From: Daejeonella rubra
Lineage (GTDB): Bacteria; Bacteroidota; Bacteroidia; Sphingobacteriales; Sphingobacteriaceae
Assembly (NCBI RefSeq): GCF_900103545.1
Contig: NZ_FNHH01000013.1
Span: 1 to 64,000 of the forward strand
Reading direction: 5' to 3'
DNA length: 64,000 nucleotides
The position numbers and the translations under genes were made by a program. Positions within the stretch are counted from its first letter, which is position 1, and each line of letters begins with the position of its first letter. This document shows positions 28,091-36,450 of the stretch, piece by piece. Under the pieces are notes generated by a model. The model saw only the letters and a list, made by a program, of their open reading frames with translations. It did no database searches and had not been told where the DNA came from.

Positions 28091-28555
28091 TTATACGCTT
28101 AGTTCCGGAATTTCTTCCGCTTTATTACTAAAGATCTGGCTGCCATTATAGGATACTTCCCAGGTTACCGGCAATGCCTTTTTCAGCATACTGCTAACAC
28201 CGCAGTATTTTTCCTGCGAATCGTTAACAGCTTGCAATGCCGCTTCCATATTTTCATTTTGCCCCTTGAAATTGTAGATCACATGAATAGCAATATACTC
28301 AATAGGAGCTCTCTTACTTATCTCACCTATAACCTTTATGTCGAAATCATCCACTTCTTTTTCTGCCTTTCTGAGGATGGCCACAATATCCATACCGGTG
28401 CATCCAGAAAGAGCTGTTAATATGAAAGGCTTCGGAACAGGTCCGTTGTCTTCCCCTCCAACTTTTTCTGGAGCATCCATAATAACTGTATGTCCGTTAA
28501 CTAAGGCATTAAATTGCATTTTACCCATCCACTGGGCTTCAATTTCGTGTACCAT
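28091..28555 (-). CDS. OsmC family protein
   Basis: 154-residue OsmC/Ohr-fold protein. The two family Cys residues are present (C52 in LSGCTGMD and C118 in KYCGVSS), so thiol-dependent peroxide reduction is likely. It more closely resembles the YhfA-type OsmC subgroup than Ohr (inference). The gene follows the DUF302 gene by 25 bp, suggesting a two-gene redox/stress unit. Confidence 0.88.
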   Translation of the reverse strand: MVHEIEAQWMGKMQFNALVNGHTVIMDAPEKVGGEDNGPVPKPFILTALSGCTGMDIVAILRKAEKEVDDFDIKVIGEISKRAPIEYIAIHVIYNFKGQNENMEAALQAVNDSQEKYCGVSSMLKKALPVTWEVSYNGSQIFSNKAEEIPELSV

Positions 28556-28580
28556 GATCTATGTAATTAGGTTTTAAGGC

Positions 28581-28967
28581 TTAAAGATTATTAATGACCC
28601 TGTTCAATTTTTCTCTTACTTCGGATGCTATAGAAGCAAGAGAGCTGTTCTGCACGGATACCATGGATGCCACAGGGTCTACCGCTGAAACCTCCACTGT
28701 TCCATCTTCTTGTTCCTGAACGATCACATTGCAGGGAAGCATGGTGCCGATCTTGTCTTCAGCCTTGATTGCCTCAAATGCAAATGTTGGATTACAGGCA
28801 CCCAGGATCCTGTATTTTTTAAAATCTATATCCAGTTTCTTCTTGAATGTTGCCTGTACGTCAATTTCCGTTAGAATTCCAAAACCTTCTTTTTTAAGCT
28901 CTTCGGTAACTTTTGAAATGGCAGTTTCGAAGTCTTCATTGATTCTTTTTGTGAAATAGTAGCTCAT
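28581..28967 (-). CDS. DUF302 domain protein
   Basis: 128-residue protein of the DUF302 family (start SYYFTKRINEDFETAISKVTEELKKEGF, then YRILGACNP and MLPCNVIVQEQEDG). The family has a known fold but no settled function; the ACNP and LPCNV cysteines are typical of it. First gene of a pair with the OsmC homologue. Confidence 0.88.
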   Translation of the reverse strand: MSYYFTKRINEDFETAISKVTEELKKEGFGILTEIDVQATFKKKLDIDFKKYRILGACNPTFAFEAIKAEDKIGTMLPCNVIVQEQEDGTVEVSAVDPVASMVSVQNSSLASIASEVREKLNRVINNL

Positions 28968-29109
28968 TTTCTTGCGATTTAATGATTAGATTATATTTTA
29001 AAATTGCCTTTTTTATTGTTAGGTATCTGTTACTTCTGTTACATTCAACAAGATTCCTGCCAACTAAATCGAGTTTTAAACTTTATTGAAATTGTAAGGA
29101 TCTTCAATA

Positions 29110-29466
29110 TTAAAAACCTTCATAAATTACACCGGAGCTTGGGGTCTCTTTCAATTCAATTTTCTTTAATCCCATTACCAGGGGTTTAATTTTGTTCCAA
29201 AGCCAAATAGATAAATTTTCGCTCGTTGGATTTTCAAGTCCGGGAATATCATTCAATAAATGATGGTCGAGTAATTCAATTACTGGCTGAATTTTCTTTT
29301 TCAAATCACCATAATCAATGATCCAGCCGCTTTTTTCATCAGGCTGACCCTCAATAAATACAATAAGCATATAAGTATGCCCATGCATATTTCCGCATTT
29401 ATGCCCTAAAGGTACAGCCGGAAGGAAATGTGCTGAATCAAAGGAGAATTGCTTATAAATTATCAT
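29110..29466 (-). CDS. queD: 6-carboxytetrahydropterin synthase QueD
   Basis: 118-residue PTPS-family enzyme, probably converting dihydroneopterin triphosphate to 6-carboxytetrahydropterin for queuosine synthesis. Zinc-binding His residues are visible (FDSAHFLP and NMHGHTY), together with CGNMHGH (catalytic Cys), WIIDYGDLKK and LDHHLLN. A TAATTTTG box (29471-29478, minus strand) lies only 4 bp before the start codon, so the mRNA may be nearly leaderless. Confidence 0.9.
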   Translation of the reverse strand: MIIYKQFSFDSAHFLPAVPLGHKCGNMHGHTYMLIVFIEGQPDEKSGWIIDYGDLKKKIQPVIELLDHHLLNDIPGLENPTSENLSIWLWNKIKPLVMGLKKIELKETPSSGVIYEGF

Positions 29467-29470
29467 TGGG

Positions 29471-29478
29471 CAAAATTA
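29471..29478 (-). promoter_or_regulatory. -7 promoter box of queD
   Basis: TAATTTTG on the minus strand matches TAnnTTTG. Its closeness to the ATG at 29466 predicts a leaderless or very short-leader transcript. Confidence 0.5.
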
Positions 29479-29487
29479 GGTTTAATA

Positions 29488-29527
29488 AAAACTCACAAAA
29501 ATGATTCAGATCAGTTTTATGAGTTTT
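29488..29527 (-). terminator. Terminator of the TonB receptor operon
   Basis: AAAACTCA (29488-29495) pairs with TGAGTTTT (29520-29527) about 35 bp past the receptor stop codon; an A run on the plus strand supplies a partial U tract on the minus strand. Confidence 0.5.
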
Positions 29528-29562
29528 TTACTTGCTTTTTTAATCAAATTAGATCCGGATGA

Positions 29563-31587
29563 TTAGAATTTCATGGTTAACATTCCATAAATATTTCTTC
29601 CCGGACGGAGCATTCTACCCCAGTCAAGGTGCTCATAATAAGCCTTATCCAGCAGATTTTCAGCGCCTGCAGAGAAATCCAGATTGTATTTTTGCATCAT
29701 GAATGAATAAGTACCTCTCACGTTTTGAATAGAATAGGCCTTACTTGCCCTTTCCCCGAATTCAGTATTGATTCTGTTCTGGGCCGAAGAAATTTCGTTT
29801 TCTGCCTGGATCAGGAATGAGCCATGAACAAAGCGAAGACTGGTAATTGACTTTAACGGAGAAATAAGAGGCAGTGGTTTGTGATTATTATCATTAGCAT
29901 AGATCCATTTCAGGGTATTATTAAGCGTCAGGTGCCTGTTGGCAAACTGATAGTTCAGGCTGCTTTCGGCTCCGCTTATTGTTGCAGACTGAATGTTTTG
30001 GTATGCTCTTACACCACTTGCTCCAGTGGTCATGACACTGAGGCCGGAAATGGTTTTTCCAATAATGTAATTCTGAAAATAAGTACTGAACCCGCTTAGC
30101 TTAAAGGAGAAGTTGTTTTCTGAAAAAAGCAGGTTTAATTCGGCATTAACTGCCCGTTCATTTTTCAAATCCGGGTTGCCTATATAATCATAGTTGTCCA
30201 TTCTGTTAAACAGATAAAAACCATATCGTTCTGAAGTAGTGGGTAATCTTTCATTATAACCGGCACTGGCATAAAGTGTAAACCGCTGTCCCAGATATCT
30301 GGTGTAACCCGTATTGATATTTTTTAAAATACCGTTTGAGGATTTGGAAACATCATATCCTAAGACTGCAAACTGGTCAATGCCCATTTTATCAGTTATT
30401 TTAGAAAAGGCAGCATCAACTCTCACTTTAATATCGATGTGGCTTTTATCATCAATTGAGATTAAATCCTGTAAATATAACCCTGCGACTGTCTGGTGGT
30501 TCTCCGGCCAGGTAAGCATGTACATTGGGGCACTATTAGCCGGATACATGGTCATGTCGGCTTTAACCCTATTATGATAGGTGTCAAGTTTTAAGTTCAG
30601 AGTATGCCTTCCGAGCTTGCCGAATTGTGTTTGAACAAATGCTCCCTGCGTATTGCTTTGCCCCGGCATATCCATATGAATTGGAACAAGAGGGCGTCTG
30701 GTATCATCCATAGCATGGCTGATGCTATTGGCATAAGCTTTTGCCTCCAGATTCTTTAAGAATTTTTGCGGAGTGCTTAATTTGTATGTAAGAGCTGCAA
30801 TCCTTGCCCGTGCAAAACCAACATCCATGGGAAGTGCGGGATAGCCAATATTCCAGCCATCATCCAGTAACAGATCCGCTTTGATGGTGCTGTTTTCATT
30901 GATCCTGTATTTTCCCGAAATACTTGCATTGGTCTTTTCATATTGTGAAAAGTCAACTAATTGATTGGATCCGTTACGGTAGTTTCCTGCTTTTCTGTAT
31001 ACTCCACTCGCTCTCATGGCCCATTTTTCTGAACTGTAATCCAATGCCAGGATATTCTGAATGGCCTTTGCTGCTGAATAATAGCCCGAAGCAACAGTTC
31101 CTGATAGTTTTTTATCGGCATTGAGTTCTGCTTCCGCCAGTTTCAGGTTAAGGGTTCCTCCAATTGAGGAACCCATAGCCATGCCATCTCCGGCATATTT
31201 GATATCAATACTCTTCAGGTTTACTGGTTCGGTATAAATGGTTACGGGATCCATCTTATCAGTACAGGCTCCGAAAAATTTCATTCCGTCAATCACAATA
31301 TTGATCTGCCCTGCACTGAATGCCCTTAAGACCGGTTCCATTCCAATGGAACCCCGGCGGATCAGGCTTACTCCCTCAATTTTAGAGAGTATATCTTCAA
31401 TGCTGGAGAGACTGGATGACTGATAAAAGGCTGAACCTGGATGTTTGCTTTGTGCATAGCCCTGTATATAAACTTCTTTCAATTCCAGTCTCTTGAATAT
31501 AGTATCCTTTAACTGTTGAGCAAAGGCAGATGTGCCTGTTAGTAGTATGCCATTTATCAACAGAAATGCTTTAAATGAGCTTTTCAT
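29563..31587 (-). CDS. TonB-dependent receptor, probably for copper
   Basis: 674 residues from the ATG at 31587, 4 bp after the upstream stop codon; an earlier in-frame ATG (31608) would overlap the preceding gene. Signal peptide (AFLLINGILLTGTSAFAQ), plug domain, and a 22-strand-type barrel ending GMLTMKF. Numbering from the upstream Met, the plug contains CTDKM (115-119) and an extracellular segment contains HAM (298-300, in ISHAMDDTRRP). CxxxM plus HxM is the copper-binding motif of the OprC/NosA receptors. With the Met/His-rich lipoprotein upstream this points to copper import across the outer membrane. No DNA-level regulator is adjacent. Confidence 0.85.
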   Translation of the reverse strand: MKSSFKAFLLINGILLTGTSAFAQQLKDTIFKRLELKEVYIQGYAQSKHPGSAFYQSSSLSSIEDILSKIEGVSLIRRGSIGMEPVLRAFSAGQINIVIDGMKFFGACTDKMDPVTIYTEPVNLKSIDIKYAGDGMAMGSSIGGTLNLKLAEAELNADKKLSGTVASGYYSAAKAIQNILALDYSSEKWAMRASGVYRKAGNYRNGSNQLVDFSQYEKTNASISGKYRINENSTIKADLLLDDGWNIGYPALPMDVGFARARIAALTYKLSTPQKFLKNLEAKAYANSISHAMDDTRRPLVPIHMDMPGQSNTQGAFVQTQFGKLGRHTLNLKLDTYHNRVKADMTMYPANSAPMYMLTWPENHQTVAGLYLQDLISIDDKSHIDIKVRVDAAFSKITDKMGIDQFAVLGYDVSKSSNGILKNINTGYTRYLGQRFTLYASAGYNERLPTTSERYGFYLFNRMDNYDYIGNPDLKNERAVNAELNLLFSENNFSFKLSGFSTYFQNYIIGKTISGLSVMTTGASGVRAYQNIQSATISGAESSLNYQFANRHLTLNNTLKWIYANDNNHKPLPLISPLKSITSLRFVHGSFLIQAENEISSAQNRINTEFGERASKAYSIQNVRGTYSFMMQKYNLDFSAGAENLLDKAYYEHLDWGRMLRPGRNIYGMLTMKF

Positions 31588-31591
31588 CGTT

Positions 31592-32413
31592 TTAAAATAA
31601 GATGTCAAAAAAAGCAGAGCTCGTTTTCCCGTCTTTTTTAAGTTCGAGATTTATTCTCCAGTCGCCTGTCATTGTGAAATTCACTTTCCCTTTATAATGC
31701 CCATTTTTAATGTGTATAGGGTTGACATTGTTTGGTGAACCATGGCCCATACTTGGCATTTCAGGAGTCATGACAATGGTATAGCTATCATCGCCCGGAA
31801 ATGTCATCATATCCTGTTTGCGGCTAATACTGATCTCAAAATCATTCACTCCAACTTTTGGTTTGGAAGGCAAAATGTAGGCTATTGTTAGTTTGGTTCC
31901 ATCAGCAGCTGTAATGTTTCTTACCCGCTCCGGGTTTGATTGTTTAACAGTTATTGGCATTTCTGCAAGTCCAAATTTGCTTTGTCCTTCTTTCTTAACC
32001 ATAACCTTCATTCTCCATATCCCATCTGTGCCATTACTAGGCATGGTAAAAACAGCAGAACATGGAAAAAGCGTATTGATCGCATTGATGCTTTCCGGGC
32101 TTTCAAGGGGTGCAGAATGACTCATTTTCATTCCATTTATGTTCATATCCATCATTGGCATGATCTGAACAGTGGCAGTGCTTATTGCTTTGTTTGTTAC
32201 GGAATCGTAAAGTGCGATAAATAAATTTTGATGGCCGGTGCTAAGTTCGGTATTCGACCATAACTCAACTTTAGCCGCTGAACCTATAGCATAGGTCTCT
32301 GAAATTTTCAGGAGCGAATTTTTTGGATCTACAATTTCAATATTTTCATCTTTTTGGCACGATGAAGTAGTTATTGCTGCGAATGCAATAATATACAGAT
32401 ATATTTTTTTCAT
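31592..32413 (-). CDS. Met/His-rich lipoprotein, putative copper-binding partner
   Basis: 273 residues with a lipoprotein signal (FAAITTSSCQ) and FixH/YtkA-like beta-sandwich layout in two halves (GHQNLFIALYDS...WRMKVMVKKEG and GVNDFEISI...GDWRINLELKKDGK). Metal-type clusters are conspicuous: MPMMDMNINGMKMSH and MTPEMPSMGHG. The gene lies immediately upstream of, and is co-transcribed with, the TonB receptor, so it may capture or hand over copper in the periplasm or outer membrane. Function is inferred from composition and context. Confidence 0.7.
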   Translation of the reverse strand: MKKIYLYIIAFAAITTSSCQKDENIEIVDPKNSLLKISETYAIGSAAKVELWSNTELSTGHQNLFIALYDSVTNKAISTATVQIMPMMDMNINGMKMSHSAPLESPESINAINTLFPCSAVFTMPSNGTDGIWRMKVMVKKEGQSKFGLAEMPITVKQSNPERVRNITAADGTKLTIAYILPSKPKVGVNDFEISISRKQDMMTFPGDDSYTIVMTPEMPSMGHGSPNNVNPIHIKNGHYKGKVNFTMTGDWRINLELKKDGKTSSAFFDILF

Positions 32414-32572
32414 GATTTTTTTTTAAAATAAATTATAGGTACAGACTAAACATTGCAGATAGTTCAATACTATCACAATTAGAATGCAGCTTGTAAAGTT
32501 CAGAGCATTTTTATAATGTCTGACTATTAATAAAATGGGTTATGAGGCTGAAATCAGGTTGATTTTGCTGAT

Positions 32573-32941
32573 TCAGGAAATGGAAGGTGGGTGGAATATT
32601 GCCTTGCTCAAAGAGAGGGAATACAGATCTTTCTGATAACCTGGCAATATGATAATTTCAATATACCTGATGCTTTCCGGATGATATGAATTGCTGATAA
32701 ATGCTGGTAATTCTGATTGTTTTAAAATGCCTGCTGATTGTTTTTCAGCCTCATCTGCTTTCCCCAGTTTCTTTTTCAGGTAACATTTTCCGTTACATTT
32801 TAATTCGGGTTTATCTTTATTCTCACAAAGTTCGCTGATGATGTATTCGATATTAATATTGTAATAAGCGATAAGGCCCAGTTTGCTAAGACATTGGAAA
32901 CTTAGGGCCATTATTAATAATAAACTAATTACTCTGTTCAT
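32573..32941 (-). CDS. Small exported protein, function unknown
   Basis: 122 residues starting with a hydrophobic signal or anchor (ISLLLIMALSFQCLSKLGLIAYY). The segment ELCENKDKPELKCNGKCYLKKKLGK has three Cys residues spaced like a compact metal-binding or disulfide motif. Homologous small proteins occur near TonB receptor genes in this phylum (general recollection, not searched). It probably belongs to the copper-linked cluster. Confidence 0.6.
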   Translation of the reverse strand: MNRVISLLLIMALSFQCLSKLGLIAYYNINIEYIISELCENKDKPELKCNGKCYLKKKLGKADEAEKQSAGILKQSELPAFISNSYHPESIRYIEIIILPGYQKDLYSLSLSKAIFHPPSIS

Positions 32942-33173
32942 TCTATCTTTACAACACGCTTACCGGGTGTAAATTTACAGAATTTTAAGAAAGGATAAAT
33001 GATTCTGATCGATTAAAAAGATGATTACTGTCACTTTATGAAGAACAGAATGTTAAAAGAAGCCATTGTGTTTTTTTAACTGAATTTGCTTCATTGAGGT
33101 TCTGATTAGAGAATTTTTTAATCGAATAGTATCCTGATATTGATAAGATCTTGACAACATGCAATATCAATAC

Positions 33174-34010
33174 TTATACAGATATGTCAAAAAATGTTGA
33201 TACTGTTTTCCCATCTTTCGTCAGGTTAATATTAATTCTCCACTTTCCATTTTTTGTCAAATTTACTTTTCCCTTATAATGTCCATTCTTATCATAGATT
33301 GGGTTTACATTATTGCTTGAAATAACTTTATTCAGGGGCATTTCAGCAGATATATCTATTGAATGGCTATTGTCGCAATGGTAGGTAAAAAGGTCTGCCG
33401 TATGGTTGATAATAATCTCAAAATCATTCAGGTCCAGTTTCGGATATAGAGGAGAAACGAATGCTATGGTGAGTTTTGTGCCATCTGCCTCAACTATTGT
33501 TTTTACCCGTTCATATGTTGAGGGCTTTACATAGATGGGCATTTGCACTTCAGCAAATTCATTTTGTCCTGCTTTTTTTAACCTGATCTTTATTCTCCAT
33601 TGTGTCAGGTCACCATATGTTGGTGTAGTAAAAACAGCAGCGCATTGGAAAAGAGTTTCAGTAGCATCGAAACTTTCGGGGTTCTCAATGGGAACTGAGT
33701 AACTTATAAATGTGTCATTGATTTTTTTATCAATAATAGGTAAGATCTCTACAATTGATCTGGTTACAGGCTTTTTTGTAATGGAGTCATAAAGTGCTAC
33801 ATAGAGCTTTTGATAACCGGTACTTATTTCTGAATCAGACCATAATTCGACCTTGGTAGCAGAGCCAATTGCGTAGGCTTCAGAGATCTTAATAAGAGAC
33901 GATTTAGTTGTATCGATCTCAACTGTTGGATTATATGTTTCTTTTTTGCAAGCGGTTAGTAGTATTACAGCAAGTATAAACGCAGATAAATAATGTTTTT
34001 TGAGAGACAT
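33174..34010 (-). CDS. Paralogue of the Met/His-rich lipoprotein lacking the metal residues
   Basis: 278-residue lipoprotein (signal ending ILLTACKK) clearly related to the protein at 31592-32413: both share LLKISE/LIKISE-YAIGSA-KVELWS, YVALYDS and NGHYKGKVN. The stretches that are Met/His-rich there are replaced here (LPIIDKKINDTFISYS and ISAEMPLNKVISSNN), so it probably does not bind copper the same way. A stem (ATCAAGT/ACTTGAT, 34055-34073) lies in the upstream leader. Confidence 0.65.
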   Translation of the reverse strand: MSLKKHYLSAFILAVILLTACKKETYNPTVEIDTTKSSLIKISEAYAIGSATKVELWSDSEISTGYQKLYVALYDSITKKPVTRSIVEILPIIDKKINDTFISYSVPIENPESFDATETLFQCAAVFTTPTYGDLTQWRIKIRLKKAGQNEFAEVQMPIYVKPSTYERVKTIVEADGTKLTIAFVSPLYPKLDLNDFEIIINHTADLFTYHCDNSHSIDISAEMPLNKVISSNNVNPIYDKNGHYKGKVNLTKNGKWRININLTKDGKTVSTFFDISV

Positions 34011-34352
34011 TTTAATGAAATTTTGACTTTAATTTATTTTCTTAGCTTTTAATTATCAAGTTTTTGACTTGATAAATTCAAATGGTTTCATAGGCCCTGA
34101 ATTTTGTTGAAAGCGAAAGTTTGCATTCTATTTCATAGCTACCATTTCTTTAAAAGCAAATTAATTAATTATTATACTGATTAAATATGACCTTTATCAC
34201 TAAAAAAACTGATATAGATCGTACGTTCAAAACAGAGTGATTATCATTTATAATATTTGACAAAACAGTATTTAAAAAAAGGTAAGTTTTCAGGAACATA
34301 AATGAAAGGACTTTAATAACTGGATTGGGGGGGATTATGGGAAACGGAAGGC
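34011..34352. other. Intergenic region without a visible gene
   Basis: 342 bp, A/T-rich. Apart from a 7-bp hairpin at 34055-34073 I see no coding frame, RNA gene, or consensus promoter box. A G run (GGGGGGG near 34327) lies shortly before the polysaccharide deacetylase stop codon. Confidence 0.5.
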
Positions 34353-34970
34353 TTAAAGCGTCCTGAAAACAAATCCCTGAGCACTTAATTTTTCAAGAAT
34401 AATGGGCAAGCTTTGCTCAAGCCTTCCAAAAGCTTTAATACTATCGTGGAAAACTATAATTGATCCATTTCTGGTATTTTTTAACACATTGCTGATGCAA
34501 GTCCGGGCACTGATCGTTTGATCAAAGTCTCCACTCAGAACATCCCACATAACTATTTCTGTCTCTGGAAATTGCTTATTGATCGCAGTAATTTGCGATT
34601 TTTTAATTCGGCCATAAGGTGGTCTGAAAAGTTGGCTGCCGGTAAGTTCAGAGCATTTTCTGACATTATTTAAATAATCATCATCTCTTGTATTCCAGCC
34701 CTTTAGGTGGCTTTGGGTATGATTTCCAACCGTATGCCCTTCTGAAATAATCTCCGAAAAGATCTCGGGGTATTTGTCAATATTTTCACCGATACAGAAG
34801 AATGTTGCTTGTGCATTAAACTTTTTAAGAGTATTTAATACATAGGGTGTAACAACTGGTATAGGTCCGTCGTCAAAAGTGAGATAAATGATTTTCTCCT
34901 TTCTGTTTTTATGCCAGGTTAATGTCGGGTAAAACCACTGCAACCAAAAAGGAGAACTAGTCAGATACAA
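34353..34970 (-). CDS. Polysaccharide deacetylase (NodB-like)
   Basis: 205-residue carbohydrate esterase family 4 enzyme that removes acetyl groups from N-acetylated sugars. Motifs: LTFDDGP (catalytic and metal Asp), GNHTQSH (metal His pair), RPPYG, and IIVFHDS near the C-terminus with its catalytic-site His. No clear signal peptide, although the N-terminus (MYLTSSPFWLQWFYP) is hydrophobic. Monocistronic; a TATCTTCG box at 34992-34999 on the minus strand could be its promoter. Confidence 0.9.
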   Translation of the reverse strand: MYLTSSPFWLQWFYPTLTWHKNRKEKIIYLTFDDGPIPVVTPYVLNTLKKFNAQATFFCIGENIDKYPEIFSEIISEGHTVGNHTQSHLKGWNTRDDDYLNNVRKCSELTGSQLFRPPYGRIKKSQITAINKQFPETEIVMWDVLSGDFDQTISARTCISNVLKNTRNGSIIVFHDSIKAFGRLEQSLPIILEKLSAQGFVFRTL

Positions 34971-35070
34971 ATGCTTAATTATAATTTATCACGAAGATAA
35001 ATATGTTAGGTAATTAATTGATAGTATTTTTACTTGGATTTATAAACGAATCAATTTTGTTGAATAATAT

Positions 35071-36420
35071 ATGAAACATATAAAACGTCAGTACTTTTTC
35101 AGATATACTGTCTTCACTCTTTTACTGGTGGCTATTTCTGCATTATCACTTACTGCTCAGGAGAGGATTACCTTAAAACGTGCTACAGAGCTGGTGATCG
35201 AAAATAATCTTCAGATCAAACAAGCTCAGTTTTCTGAAGCTATCTCAGAAGAAAATCTGCAGCAATCAAAATTAGCTTTGTATCCTACTTTAAATGCCAA
35301 TACTAATTTGAATTTTAACTTCGGAAGAAGTATTGACCCATTGACGAATCAGTTTGTTAATCAGGCAATTACTTCTACAAGCGGAAATGTGTCCTCCGGA
35401 GCTGCTTTATTCCAGGGTTTTCAGAAAATAAACCAGATCTCACAGAATAAATTGCAGCTGGATGCTGATAAGAGTAATACTCAGAAAATCAAGAATGATC
35501 TGGTTTTGGCTGTAGTAACCAACTACCTTTCTGTATTAAATGCACAGGATCTTTTATTGGCTTCCCAACAGCAACTGGCTATTTCCAATCAACAGCTTGA
35601 TATTGAACAAAAGTTTTTTGATGTTGGAAATAAAACACTGGCCGATCTTTCACAAGCTAAATCGCAGGTTGCTTCTGCAGAATTGAATGTTACAAATGCT
35701 CAGAATCAAGTTGACCTGGCCTTTCTAAATCTTGCACAGTTATTGGAACTTGACCCATCTTCAGTATTTGAAGTTGAGAAACCTCAGATTGAAGATATGT
35801 CAAAGGTTAATTCTGCCTATTCTGCAGTTGATGTATTCAAGTCTGCTTCCTCCAGTTTCCCTGATATCCGCCTGGCAGAATTAAGGAAGCAGGCTTCAGA
35901 GAAGGGTATAGAAATAGCCAGAGGAAATTATTTTCCTTCATTGAACCTTCAGAGTGGTTTTGGTACCAGATATTCAAACGGTTCTTTTGGAAACACCTCA
36001 TTCAGTACTCAGGTAAAAGATAACTTTAATCAGTTCATTGGTTTCGGATTAAGTATTCCAATTTTCAATGGATTAGCAGCACGTTCTTCTGTAAGGAGGG
36101 CGAAGATAAATTTTCAGAATTCTGTGATCAACGAACAGCTGGCCAAAAACAATCTTAATAAGGTAATAAATCAGGCAGTATATGATCTAAGGGCTGCAGA
36201 GAAGCGCTATTATTCCGCACAATCTGCCTTTCAGTCTTCAAAAGAAGCATTTAATGTAATTGAGCAACGTTATACAGTTGGATTGGTAAATTCTCTGGAC
36301 TATAATCAGGCACAAACAAACCTGAACAAAGCACAATTTGACCAGATACAGGCACGATATGATTTTATATTCAGAAGTAAAGTAATAGACTATTACCTGG
36401 GTAACCCTATAACCTTTTAA
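35071..36420 (+). CDS. TolC family outer-membrane efflux protein
   Basis: 449 residues with a signal peptide (TVFTLLLVAISALSLTAQ) and two repeats of long coiled-coil helices (e.g. SQAKSQVASAELNVTNAQNQVDLAFLNLAQLLELD), as in trimeric TolC channels. Followed after 30 bp by a matching periplasmic adaptor, so together they form two parts of a tripartite exporter. The inner-membrane pump is not encoded here. Confidence 0.92.
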   Translation: MKHIKRQYFFRYTVFTLLLVAISALSLTAQERITLKRATELVIENNLQIKQAQFSEAISEENLQQSKLALYPTLNANTNLNFNFGRSIDPLTNQFVNQAITSTSGNVSSGAALFQGFQKINQISQNKLQLDADKSNTQKIKNDLVLAVVTNYLSVLNAQDLLLASQQQLAISNQQLDIEQKFFDVGNKTLADLSQAKSQVASAELNVTNAQNQVDLAFLNLAQLLELDPSSVFEVEKPQIEDMSKVNSAYSAVDVFKSASSSFPDIRLAELRKQASEKGIEIARGNYFPSLNLQSGFGTRYSNGSFGNTSFSTQVKDNFNQFIGFGLSIPIFNGLAARSSVRRAKINFQNSVINEQLAKNNLNKVINQAVYDLRAAEKRYYSAQSAFQSSKEAFNVIEQRYTVGLVNSLDYNQAQTNLNKAQFDQIQARYDFIFRSKVIDYYLGNPITF

Positions 36421-36450
36421 TTAAAACCCCTTTTTCCTTATAATCGAAAC

